Of a stretch of 38,169 bases of DNA, positions 31,025-38,169 are shown one piece after another. The stretch lies in the NCBI GenBank assembly GCA_035575095.1, contig DATLYF010000013.1:1-38169 (forward strand). The letters run 5' to 3'. Both the position numbers and the translations under genes were made by a program. The number at the start of each line of letters is the position of its first letter. The first letter of the stretch is position 1. Under the pieces are notes generated by a model. That model searched no databases. It saw nothing but the letters and a program-made list of their open reading frames with translations, and had not been told where the DNA came from. Source of the stretch: DATLYF01 sp035575095 (GTDB taxonomy: Bacteria > Pseudomonadota > Gammaproteobacteria > Competibacterales > Competibacteraceae).

Positions 31025-32971
31025 ATGGCATACCAATTCCGCCCACGGGAGGAGCCGTTTGAGCTCTATTCTGAATTCGAGAACGCCGAGGAGTCGTTGA
31101 CTAGCGATTTCGCTGAGTCATGGCAAGGAGAAGTGTCTCGAACGAGTCCCGACTATATCCGCTGGGTGCAGCGTTCCCTGAACCAGATCCTGGGTCTGCG
31201 GCTGACGGAAGATGGCATCATGGGCTCTCAGACCCGCAGCGCCATCCGTAGCTTTCAACAGCGTCAAGGATTGGCGGTCGACGGCATTGTCGGTGAAAAA
31301 ACCGAACGGGCGCTTGTTGCAGCAAGTGCCAGGCCCCCGCCTTTGTCACGCGCGCCGTCACAGCCCCAGGAACCATCCATATCAGTTCCTGTTACACCGA
31401 TGGGCAGGCGCTGCCGGTTTCGCTTCACTCCAAGGAGAGTCGAGGTTCCCGGTGGTGGGCGGATCAAAGACAAGACACCCCCCAAGAACCTGGTTGAGGT
31501 AAAAGGTGTGGGCGATCGCCGCATACCATTACATCCCTTGGCCGCCGAGGCGTGGAAAGCCCTGATCGATGCCGCTCGCTCTGATGGTATCCCTCATCCG
31601 CTGCTTTTGCCAACCTCCGGTTTTCGCGATCCCGAGCACCAGCGAAGACTCTGGGAACGAGCCCTCAAAAAGTATGGCTCGCCGCAAGCCGCGCGTAAAT
31701 GGGTAGCGCCGCCAGGATCCAGTCCTCATCAGAGCGGTCGGGCAATCGACTTCTATCTGGGCGGCAAAAACAGCAGCGGAAATATCGCCAACCTAAGACG
31801 CTTGCCTGCCTATAAATGGCTGGTAGAAAACGCCGAATGTTTCGGCTTTTATCCTTATGAGGCCGAGCCATGGCACTGGGAATACAACCCGCCTGGCACA
31901 TCATTAAGCGAACTGGAAGAATTTGATCCCTTCGATACTGAATTGGCCGGCCCGGAGTGGGAGGCCGAGATTGATCGAAGAAGCCGCGAATATATCCGCT
32001 GGGTGCAGCAGTCCTTGAGCCGGATCATGGGACTGCGGCTCGATGTGGATGGCATCATAGGGCCAAAAACTCGCAGCGCCATTCGTAGCTTTCAACAGCG
32101 CCAGGGATTGAAGGCTGACGGCATCGTCGGATCGCAAACCGAATCAGCGCTTATCGCAGCCGGGGCAAGCCCTCCGCCAGACGGTGGGGCGGTATCCAAA
32201 CCGACACCAAGCGGCGTGCAGAACCTCGGCACGGGGCTAAAGCCGCCTTCGGACCCTGACGCATACCGCATGTTCAGGCTCACCACCTACCACGTCGTGG
32301 ATCAGCGCGAGCTGCCGACCGGCGCCGTGCGTGTACCGATCTACGACGACAGTGGACGTATTCTCGCCGAGGGCAGTCCGGCGTTCTTCGCGCAACTCTC
32401 GCTCGAAGGCAGCGCTCGCCTTGACGACGGGCGTCTCATCAATGTCACTGGCAAACAGATGCGCGTCTCCCACGACGACTACGCCACGGTGCTCGCGTAT
32501 CATCGCCGCAACCTGCCCAAAAAGCCGACCACCTACTCCGGGATCGTCGTCGAGAACGACCGAGTGGTACGCGCGCTCACATTTCACGAGGTGCCAGCGC
32601 AGCGGCGCGGCATCGGCTACGGCTCGCTGCGCGGCATCCCGCTCGTCCCGTTCCGCACCCTCGCGGCGGACATCGGACGCACCAAGAAATCCGACCCGAG
32701 GTGGAAAGGTAAGGGTGGTCTCGTCCCACCGGGGACCCACGTTTACATCAAAGAGTACGACGGGCTGCGCCTGCCCGATGGGTCGCCGCACGACGGCTGG
32801 TTCATAGTGAACGATACGGGCGGCGGAATCTTCGGAGCGCACTTCGACGTCTTCGTCGGAACACCGGCGCTGCGCAAACAAGTGAAGCTCCCCGATTTCG
32901 GGCACGTCTGGTTCGCGGGGATCGAGCAGCGCATCCCGCTCGGCTATGACTACGGACTCAGGACCACCTGA
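31025..32971 (+). CDS. Double-unit peptidoglycan-binding protein: M15 D-Ala-D-Ala carboxypeptidase plus 3D domain
   Basis: 648 residues, built as two units. Unit 1: leader REEPFELYSEFEN (8-20), peptidoglycan-binding domain (44-100), VanY-type M15 peptidase with SGFRD (198-202), SPHQSGRAIDF (His235, Asp242) and EPWHWEY (His284), a complete zinc site. Unit 2: acidic stretch LEEFDPFDTEL (297-307), a second peptidoglycan-binding domain (323-380), an uncharacterised middle and a 3D-type domain with VNDTGGGIFGAHFDVFVG (Asp597, Asp608), as in MltA and resuscitation-type enzymes. It would cut peptide stems and perhaps glycan strands. No Sec signal. It probably arose by fusion of two genes like its neighbours. 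Confidence 0.88.
   Translation: MAYQFRPREEPFELYSEFENAEESLTSDFAESWQGEVSRTSPDYIRWVQRSLNQILGLRLTEDGIMGSQTRSAIRSFQQRQGLAVDGIVGEKTERALVAASARPPPLSRAPSQPQEPSISVPVTPMGRRCRFRFTPRRVEVPGGGRIKDKTPPKNLVEVKGVGDRRIPLHPLAAEAWKALIDAARSDGIPHPLLLPTSGFRDPEHQRRLWERALKKYGSPQAARKWVAPPGSSPHQSGRAIDFYLGGKNSSGNIANLRRLPAYKWLVENAECFGFYPYEAEPWHWEYNPPGTSLSELEEFDPFDTELAGPEWEAEIDRRSREYIRWVQQSLSRIMGLRLDVDGIIGPKTRSAIRSFQQRQGLKADGIVGSQTESALIAAGASPPPDGGAVSKPTPSGVQNLGTGLKPPSDPDAYRMFRLTTYHVVDQRELPTGAVRVPIYDDSGRILAEGSPAFFAQLSLEGSARLDDGRLINVTGKQMRVSHDDYATVLAYHRRNLPKKPTTYSGIVVENDRVVRALTFHEVPAQRRGIGYGSLRGIPLVPFRTLAADIGRTKKSDPRWKGKGGLVPPGTHVYIKEYDGLRLPDGSPHDGWFIVNDTGGGIFGAHFDVFVGTPALRKQVKLPDFGHVWFAGIEQRIPLGYDYGLRTT
31154..31324 (+). 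repeat. Peptidoglycan-binding module, dispersed copy 3
   Basis: Encodes residues 44-100 of the double-unit protein and is very close to copy 2. Confidence 0.75.
31991..32164 (+). repeat. Peptidoglycan-binding module, dispersed copy 4
   Basis: Encodes residues 323-380 of the double-unit protein. Confidence 0.75.
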
Positions 32972-33004
32972 TGTTCACATAAGACACGAACCCAAAGCGC
33001 TCTG

Positions 33005-33070
33005 ATGCAGGAGCGGGCCGAACTCGCGGCAGCCATGAGGCGGGAATTGAGCGAGGGGGTGTGGCCATGA
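33005..33070 (+). CDS. Possible 21-codon leader ORF overlapping the amidohydrolase start
   Basis: MQERAELAAAMRRELSEGVWP, with its TGA overlapping the ATG at 33067 in an ATGA arrangement typical of translational coupling. There is no good ribosome-binding site before 33005, so it may equally be the tail of a lost gene or chance. Confidence 0.25.
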   Translation: MQERAELAAAMRRELSEGVWP

Positions 33071-33912
33071 TCATCGACTGCCACTGCCATGCCGGCACCG
33101 GCGACGGCCTGACTGGCCCCTGGGATACGCGGGCGCCTTTGGCAAGCTATCTCCGCCGCGCAGCGCAAGCCGGGATCGAGCGCACGGTGCTCTTTGCCGC
33201 TTTTCACTCTGACTACGCCGTGGCCAACCGCGAGGTGGCGCGCATCGTGGCGAGCCGCCCGGATCGTTTTTACGGCTTTGCCTTCATCCACCCGGAGCGG
33301 GACCGCGGGCGTGTGTATGCGATGGTTCGCGTGGCCGTCGAACGCTATGGCTTCGTCGGCCTCAAGGTGCACCGCCACGACGCGCGCATCAGCCGCGAGG
33401 TCTGCGAGGCGGCACGCGCCTTTGCACTGCCCGTGCTCTACGACGTGATGGGCGAGATCTCGGTGGCAGAGCTCTTGGCCACAGAGTATCCAGAAGTGCC
33501 GTTCATCATCCCCCACCTGGGCAGTTTTGCCGATGACTGGCAGGCACAACTGGCCTTGATCGATCATCTGGTGCGTCACCCGAACATCTATACCGATACC
33601 TCCGGCGTACGTCGCTTCGATCTCCTGGAGCAGGCCGTACGGCGAGCGGGTGCGGAGAAGATCCTCTTCGGCACAGATGGGCCCTGGCTGCATCCCCATG
33701 TCGAATTGGCCAAGGTGCTGGCCTTGGAATTGTCACCTTTGGAAGAAGCTCTGGTGCTGGGGGAGAATTTCCTGCGCTTGATCGCACGCGTTCGCAAGCG
33801 CCCCACCTTATACCCCCGCGCCATTGCCGGCCTGTCCAGGCCCCCGGCAGAACGTCGGCTTCAAGGCGAGCTGCGCGATCCCTGGTTGAGCGGGCGCTTG
33901 CCGGCATGCTGA
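33067..33912 (+). CDS. TIM-barrel amidohydrolase (amidohydrolase family 2-like)
   Basis: 281-residue metal-dependent hydrolase. MIIDCHCHAG supplies the HxH pair (His6, His8). VGLKVHRHDARIS, FIIPHLGSFADDW and ILFGTDGPW supply the later His and the catalytic Asp. Relatives hydrolyse or decarboxylate small cyclic or aromatic compounds; the substrate here is unknown. The ATG at 33067 follows GAGGGGG by seven bases; a GTG at 33061 is possible. Last gene of the plus-strand cluster, 95 bases after the double-unit protein and convergent with the sigma-54 activator. Confidence 0.85.
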   Translation: MIIDCHCHAGTGDGLTGPWDTRAPLASYLRRAAQAGIERTVLFAAFHSDYAVANREVARIVASRPDRFYGFAFIHPERDRGRVYAMVRVAVERYGFVGLKVHRHDARISREVCEAARAFALPVLYDVMGEISVAELLATEYPEVPFIIPHLGSFADDWQAQLALIDHLVRHPNIYTDTSGVRRFDLLEQAVRRAGAEKILFGTDGPWLHPHVELAKVLALELSPLEEALVLGENFLRLIARVRKRPTLYPRAIAGLSRPPAERRLQGELRDPWLSGRLPAC

Positions 33913-33924
33913 TACCAGGTCCGC

Positions 33925-33945
33925 TTACCCAGTCCGTGCGGGTAA
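33925..33945. terminator. Possible weak hairpin between convergent genes
   Basis: TTACCC (33925-33930) and GGGTAA (33940-33945) can pair across a 9-base loop in the 38-base gap between the amidohydrolase and the convergent activator gene. There is no U-tract on either strand, so a terminator role is uncertain. Confidence 0.25.
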
Positions 33946-33950
33946 AGATC

Positions 33951-35324
33951 CTACATTTGGCCATATTGGCGGCGATTGGCCCGGCGCATTTGCAAAGCGC
34001 GATCGGTCACGCCCAGCTTGCGGGCCGCCCGTTGCAGATTTCCCTCTTCGTCGGTGACGGCGATGCGGATAGCCGTCTCCGTAGCGCCTTGGCTAATCTC
34101 TTTAAGGCTGAAGCCCAGTGCCAGTGCGCGGCGGATGGCCTGATCGAATCGCGCATCGCACCAATCCGCAGGTAACAAGTCTTTTGGTCTATCTTCCTCA
34201 GGAATATCGCCGACGGTAATAGGGCCATCTCCCACGTGGCGGTGACTGATGCGCAATACCAACTGCTTGAGATCGCGTACATTGCCAGGATAGTCCCGTC
34301 TGAGCAAATAGTCCTTGACTGCCTCGTCCAGCTCGGGCGACTCTTTATCAGATCGCAGTTCTTTGAGGAAATGGTGTGCCAGCGGCAGGACATCCTCGGG
34401 GCGTTCATGCAGCGGTGGCAACCTGAAAACCCAAGTGGCAATGCGATAATACAAGTCAGAGCGAAATTTCCCCGCATGGACTTCCTGCATGAGATCCCTG
34501 TTCGTCGCACAAATCAGGCGGAAATCGGTGTGGTGCCAGGTATTGCCGCCCACCCGTCTATAATGACGCTCCTGTATCACGCGCAGTAATTGCGCCTGCA
34601 GCCCCGGCAGCAGTTCTCCTACTTCGTCCAGGAACAAGGTTCCATCATCGGCCAATGCAAAGGCGCCGTCACGTGGGGTCATGGCGCCTGTAAAAGCTCC
34701 GCGCTCATGCCCGAAGAACTCGCTGCCCGATAGCTCCGGTACGATGGTGGTGCAGTCCAGGACCACCAAGTCGCGTTTTTCCCTGCGCGAATCCAAAGTA
34801 TGGATCAGACGCGCTACCAGCTCCTTGCCTGTGCCGCTTTCGCCCATGATCAGCACGGAGGCATCCGTGAAACGTGCCACTTCTATCACTTGACGCAGGA
34901 CCGACTTCCAGGCTCGGCTTTGTCCGATCAGATTATTTTGAACCAGCGGTGATTTTAGCAGTTGATCTACAGCAGCCCAGCGTTGCAGCCGGGCCACTAT
35001 CTGATCGGCAGGATCCGACGAGTGGTGCCAGACGAGCACTTCGGATGCACCTGCCTGCAACAGGCGCCAGGCGCCACGATCAGCTAGTGCAGCAGGAGAG
35101 GTCGCGATGGCCAGCATGCGCCCCAAACCCTTACGGTCCACATCGCGCAGAAAATCACAGAGCTGGTGACTGATCTCATCGAAAATCAATATGCCAAGAC
35201 TACCCGGCCGCTCCGGGTCGAGTAGATAAATGCTGATGCCTCTATGCTCGAGGGATTCGAGCATCCTATTTTTGATTTCGTCACCCCTCTGGCCAAAATA
35301 GAAGAGCCAGGCTTTGATTTCCAT
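33951..35324 (-). CDS. Sigma-54-dependent transcriptional activator (NtrC-type AAA+)
   Basis: 457 residues. The N-terminal receiver-like or sensory region (1-120) is divergent. The AAA+ domain has Walker A GESGTGKE (161-168), the sigma-54-contacting loop GAFTGA (209-214), Walker B LFLDE (230-234) and CATNRDL. The C-terminal Fis-type helix-turn-helix (about 420-455) contains GNLQRAARKLGVTDRALQMR. It must act with RpoN, and the only clear sigma-54 promoter in the window is the one at 22984 heading the adjacent cluster. The ribosome-binding site before the ATG at 35324 is poor. Four 11-bp-spaced repeats lie 83-123 bases upstream of its start. Confidence 0.93.
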   Translation of the reverse strand: MEIKAWLFYFGQRGDEIKNRMLESLEHRGISIYLLDPERPGSLGILIFDEISHQLCDFLRDVDRKGLGRMLAIATSPAALADRGAWRLLQAGASEVLVWHHSSDPADQIVARLQRWAAVDQLLKSPLVQNNLIGQSRAWKSVLRQVIEVARFTDASVLIMGESGTGKELVARLIHTLDSRREKRDLVVLDCTTIVPELSGSEFFGHERGAFTGAMTPRDGAFALADDGTLFLDEVGELLPGLQAQLLRVIQERHYRRVGGNTWHHTDFRLICATNRDLMQEVHAGKFRSDLYYRIATWVFRLPPLHERPEDVLPLAHHFLKELRSDKESPELDEAVKDYLLRRDYPGNVRDLKQLVLRISHRHVGDGPITVGDIPEEDRPKDLLPADWCDARFDQAIRRALALGFSLKEISQGATETAIRIAVTDEEGNLQRAARKLGVTDRALQMRRANRRQYGQM

Positions 35325-35406
35325 ATGGATATCTACTTTGAAATCTCGACGATAGCCCTATCCGGAAAAGCTTCTGTCGGACCCGATCGAAATTTCGCAC
35401 GCCGCT

Positions 35407-35447
35407 CTCACCGCGGCCTCACCGCAGCCTCACCGCCTTCTCACCGC
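35407..35447. promoter_or_regulatory. Four direct repeats with exact 11-bp period (candidate BTAD-regulator binding site)
   Basis: CTCACCGC begins at 35407, 35418, 35429 and 35440 (GCGGTGAG on the minus strand). The array lies between the sigma-54 activator gene and the BTAD-type regulator gene, in the likely promoter region of the activator. SARP-type regulators are known to bind direct repeats of this spacing. Confidence 0.6.
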
Positions 35448-35455
35448 AGGCAGCG

Positions 35456-36397
35456 CTACTGGATATCTTGCTGCAGGGTGGCACGGCTCAACTGCTCCAC
35501 CACCTGGATGGCCTGCCGCAACCGCTCGGCGGCTTCGGTGAAGGCGCGTCTGGCCAGTTCCAGGCGCTCCAAGGCCTGTTGCAGGTCGGGCGGTGGCACA
35601 CTGTCGCAGAGAGGATCGGCGAGAGGGGAAGTGCCGCGCAGATCGGTATACAGCGCCTGGGTCTCTGTCATCGGCTGGATGCCCAGCTCGGCGGCCAGGG
35701 TCTGCCGGCAGATCTCGTACTGCCGGAGGGCCAGGGTGCGCTGGCCGCAATCCCGATACAGTTCCATCAGTTCACGGTGGATATCCTCGCGCAGCGGGTC
35801 CTGCTCCAGGATGCGCTGGCCCAGGAGCAGACTGCGTTCGGATGCGCCCTGGCGACGGTAGTAGCGGAACAGCCACTCGAACACGTCCAGCCGCAATTGG
35901 CGCAGACGCGCCTGCTCCTCCACCAGCCAGTTGTCGTAGAAGCCCTCCAGCAGATCGGCACAATAGAGTTGCAGCGCCCGTTCCAGATTCTGAGCCTGGC
36001 TGTCGCTGGCCTTCTCCACGGCCTGGAGTGCGGTTAGCCGGGCGTTTTCCTCGAAGATGGCGACATCCAGCCACAGCCGACCGTCCGGATTGAGGCCGAT
36101 CTCGCCGTCGGACGTGGTGAGCAGATAGGTGCCACGCGCCACGCCCGGTGGCTCCAGCACCGTGCGCAGCCGCCACAGGGTGGTATTCAGGCAGGCGCGG
36201 GCGTGCTCGCTATCATGCCCGCTCCACAACTGCTCGACCAGGATCTCGCGGGCATGCAGCCGGCGACGCTTGAGCAGCAGATAGGCCAGCAGGCGCTGGA
36301 CACAGCGAGCGACTTTCTGCTCCCCCCCAATTCCCGGCGGCAATACGTGGATCACCCGCGCTCGGCTACCAAACAGGCAAATCCGTAGACTGCTCAT
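35456..36397 (-). CDS. BTAD-domain (SARP/AfsR-like) transcriptional regulator
   Basis: 313 residues. The N-terminal winged-helix region of OmpR/SARP type (about 1-110) contains LAYLLLKRRRLHAREILVEQ, LWSG, ACLNTTLWRLRTVLEP and GEIGLNPDGRLWLDV. The bacterial transcriptional activator (BTAD) domain, helical and TPR-like (about 112-250), shows YCADLLEGFYDNWLVEEQAR, LLGQRILEQDPLREDIHREL and YEICRQTLAAELGIQP, which are diagnostic. A C-terminal Leu-rich helix (about 270-313) could be a coiled coil. GGAGGGC-type sequence precedes the ATG. It is immediately upstream of and co-oriented with the sigma-54 activator, and probably controls it. Confidence 0.9.
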   Translation of the reverse strand: MSSLRICLFGSRARVIHVLPPGIGGEQKVARCVQRLLAYLLLKRRRLHAREILVEQLWSGHDSEHARACLNTTLWRLRTVLEPPGVARGTYLLTTSDGEIGLNPDGRLWLDVAIFEENARLTALQAVEKASDSQAQNLERALQLYCADLLEGFYDNWLVEEQARLRQLRLDVFEWLFRYYRRQGASERSLLLGQRILEQDPLREDIHRELMELYRDCGQRTLALRQYEICRQTLAAELGIQPMTETQALYTDLRGTSPLADPLCDSVPPPDLQQALERLELARRAFTEAAERLRQAIQVVEQLSRATLQQDIQ

Positions 36398-36547
36398 CCG
36401 CCCTGCCCTCCCGGATCATGTTCATGCACCCGGTATTTCCGCGCTGCGGACTGGGAAGCCGATGGCGCAGATATCCTTGAAGAATAGGCGGAACTCGGGA
36501 GCAGGCCCCGGTAATATTCACGTTATCCGGCCGGGACGTGAGCCGGC

Positions 36548-37108
36548 TCAGCCGGTGAGTTTCTTGCTCGTGATGCGCGGCCAGCGGTAGATGTTACCCT
36601 CGGCGACGAAGCCCGCTTCCTCCAGGATGCGCCGCATGTCCTGGATCTGGGGACTCTCCGAGAGCCAAGTCGGCGGCACCGCATCGAGATCTACGTAGTC
36701 GCCCTTGCGGCGCAGTTGGGCGCGGATCTCCTTCCACGGCAGCTTGCGCCACTCGCCGCTGCCCTTTTCTTCTTTGCGCGCCTTGCGCAGCGCCTTGGCC
36801 ACCTTCTTGGCCGCCTCCCAGGCATCCGGATCGGCGATGCCGCGCTTGCCTTCGGGTTCCTCCTCCTCGGCCGGCAGGGGCACGGCCAGTGCAGCCAGTG
36901 CGGTCTGATCCTTGGGCCTGCTCCTGGTCTTGCTCTTGATCTTGGCCTTCTCCCCGATCGCCGCCGGCTCCAGTATCACCACCGGCTGCCCGGAGACAGT
37001 GTCGCCGGCAACCTTGGCAGCGCGCCGTCTGGCAGGTTTGGCGGTCGCCTCCGCGGGCACGTCCTGCCGGTTCTTCTTGTTGTCGTCGACTTGCTTGGAT
37101 TTGGCCAT
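36548..37108 (-). CDS. Lysine/arginine-rich hypothetical protein
   Basis: 186 residues in two parts. The N-terminal half is basic and disordered-looking, rich in Lys, Ala and Arg (AKPARRRAAKVAGD, KAKIKSKTRSRPKD), ending in an acidic EEEEPEGK. The C-terminal half looks folded: DPDAWEAAKKVAKALRKARK, LPWKEIRAQLRRKGDYVDLD and MRRILEEAGFVAEGNIYRWP. The basic tail suggests nucleic-acid binding, which is inference only. No named family recognised. The ATG at 37108 follows GAGGACCCAGGT. It lies between recJ and the BTAD regulator; the gap at 36398-36547 shows no gene. Confidence 0.75.
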   Translation of the reverse strand: MAKSKQVDDNKKNRQDVPAEATAKPARRRAAKVAGDTVSGQPVVILEPAAIGEKAKIKSKTRSRPKDQTALAALAVPLPAEEEEPEGKRGIADPDAWEAAKKVAKALRKARKEEKGSGEWRKLPWKEIRAQLRRKGDYVDLDAVPPTWLSESPQIQDMRRILEEAGFVAEGNIYRWPRITSKKLTG

Positions 37109-37253
37109 GACCTGGGTCCTCTACGGTTGGCTGATCCGAGGAGCGGACCGCGCGGGGAGCAACCAATCCCCGACCGGGCTCCTGCGGGTGCCCGGATTAT
37201 AGCCTTCCTAAGGATTCGGCCAAGACTTTCTTAACGAATGCTGAACGAATGCT

Positions 37254-38169
37254 TCAGAGCGGCTCCAGGTATTCCACCAGCAGCTGCAGGGAGCGCTCCC
37301 CGCGCCACTCGTTGATATCCAGACGATAGGCGATGCGCACCCATTGGCTGTCGATCCGGTATTCCTCGGCGCGGTTGAAGGCGATGGCCGTAAGCCCGGC
37401 GCCGCCGGCGGGATGGCGCAGGCTGAGCTTGAGATGCCTATCACCCAGCACGCGGCTGTCCAGCACCTGGAACACGCCGTCGAACAGCGGCTCGGGGAAC
37501 CCCTGGCCCCAGGGGCCGGCATCGCGCAGCAGCTCGGCGGTGGCCAGGGTCAGCTCCTCGGGGGCGAGCTCGCCGTCGCTGTAGAGCCGCCCGCACAGGT
37601 CATCCTCGCCGAGATGGCGCCGCACCTCCTCGTCGAAGGCGCGGCCGAAGGCGGCGAGATGCTCCAGCGCCAGGCTCAGGCCGGCGGCCATGGCGTGGCC
37701 GCCGAACTTGCGGATCAGCCCCGGATGGCGCGCTGCCACCGCATCCAGGGCGTCGCGGATGTGCAGCCCCGGCACCGAGCGCGCCGAGCCCTTGAGCTGG
37801 CCGTCGCGGTCGGGGGCGAAGGCGATCACCGGGCGGTGGGTGCGCTCGCGCACACGGGCGGCGAGGATGCCGATCACCCCCTGGTGCCAGTCCTCGTCGT
37901 ACAGGCACAGACCGTAGGGCAGCTCGCCGGCCTTGAGCTCCAGCCGCTCCAGGGCGGCCAGAGCCTGGCTCTGCATCTGCGCCTCGATGTCACGCCGTTC
38001 GCGATTGAGCTCGTCGAGGCGTGCAGCCATGGCCAGGGCCTCGGCCGGGTCCTCGCACAGCAGGCACTCGATCCCCAGACTCATGTCCTCCAGCCGCCCG
38101 GCGGCGTTGAGCCGCGGCCCCAGGGCGAAGGCGATGTCGGCGGCCGCGAGCCGAGCCGGGTTGCGCCCC
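37254..38169 (-). CDS. recJ: Single-stranded-DNA-specific exonuclease RecJ, 5' part outside window
   Basis: About 305 C-terminal codons of RecJ, the 5'-3' ssDNA exonuclease of recombination and mismatch repair. The frame is open to the window edge. FALGPRLNAAGRLEDM (near the edge) and LGIECLLCEDPAEAL belong to the DHH catalytic half. DEDWHQGVIGILAARVRERT, SARSVPGLHIRDALDAV and FGGHAMAAGLSL form the DHHA1 region, and the remainder is the OB-fold. Stop at 37254. Confidence 0.96.
   Translation of the reverse strand, partial: GRNPARLAAADIAFALGPRLNAAGRLEDMSLGIECLLCEDPAEALAMAARLDELNRERRDIEAQMQSQALAALERLELKAGELPYGLCLYDEDWHQGVIGILAARVRERTHRPVIAFAPDRDGQLKGSARSVPGLHIRDALDAVAARHPGLIRKFGGHAMAAGLSLALEHLAAFGRAFDEEVRRHLGEDDLCGRLYSDGELAPEELTLATAELLRDAGPWGQGFPEPLFDGVFQVLDSRVLGDRHLKLSLRHPAGGAGLTAIAFNRAEEYRIDSQWVRIAYRLDINEWRGERSLQLLVEYLEPL

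Noticed and set aside
35407..35447. The 11-bp repeats as a CRISPR or replication iteron array
   Set aside because: Repeats of 8 bases with 3-base gaps are far too short for CRISPR, and no replication initiator gene is nearby.
35471..35490. TGGCACG sequence near the BTAD gene as a second sigma-54 promoter
   Set aside because: The TTGC element is not at the required spacing and the site lies inside the coding region.

Overview
The window looks like chromosome from a GC-rich gammaproteobacterium. The housekeeping genes are of proteobacterial type: htpX, queA, rlmJ, an SseA-type sulfurtransferase, recJ, and CCA-encoding tRNA genes. The exact lineage cannot be fixed from this sequence; a Chromatiales-like sulfur or phototrophic group is only a guess.  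Core left part (1-10140): htpX (cut by the window edge), queA, a DUF6494-type small protein, a wrecked MFS transporter gene, a short MscS channel, tRNA-Leu(CAA), an NRDE/TANGO2 Ntn-hydrolase, a thiosulfate/3-mercaptopyruvate sulfurtransferase, rlmJ, the three AmmeMemoRadiSam genes (amrS divergent from amrB-amrA), a TIGR04282-type glycosyltransferase, tRNA-Ala(CGC) and tRNA-Arg(CCT).  Catabolic block (10275-21279): a GntR/FadR-type regulator stands divergent from a minus-strand operon. The operon encodes a complete dipeptide/oligopeptide-type ABC importer (binding protein, two permeases, two ATPases), a flavin reductase and two amidohydrolases. The distal end is decaying: a third amidohydrolase and a ferredoxin reductase remain only as broken fragments. 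Three regularly spaced AT-rich operator-like sites lie in the divergent promoter region. A secreted PHB depolymerase (21462-22727) follows.  Accessory cluster (22886-36397), the most interesting part: eight plus-strand genes in tight or overlapping order start just downstream of a near-perfect sigma-54 promoter (22984-22999). They encode a duplicated glycine-zipper protein, an HEVGH zincin-like protein, a large unknown protein, an alpha-oxoamine-synthase-like PLP enzyme, three modular peptidoglycan-binding proteins carrying M15-peptidase, alpha/beta-hydrolase and 3D domains, and a TIM-barrel amidohydrolase. Four of the proteins share a short acidic N-terminal leader and none has a Sec signal peptide. 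A sigma-54 activator (33951-35324) and a BTAD/SARP-like regulator (35456-36397) close the cluster on the opposite strand. Four CTCACCGC repeats with exact 11-bp spacing lie between these two regulators. The inferred cascade is BTAD regulator to sigma-54 activator to sigma-54 promoter to cell-wall-active cluster. I do not know a described system with this composition.  Right end (36548-38169): a lysine-rich hypothetical protein and the 3' part of recJ.
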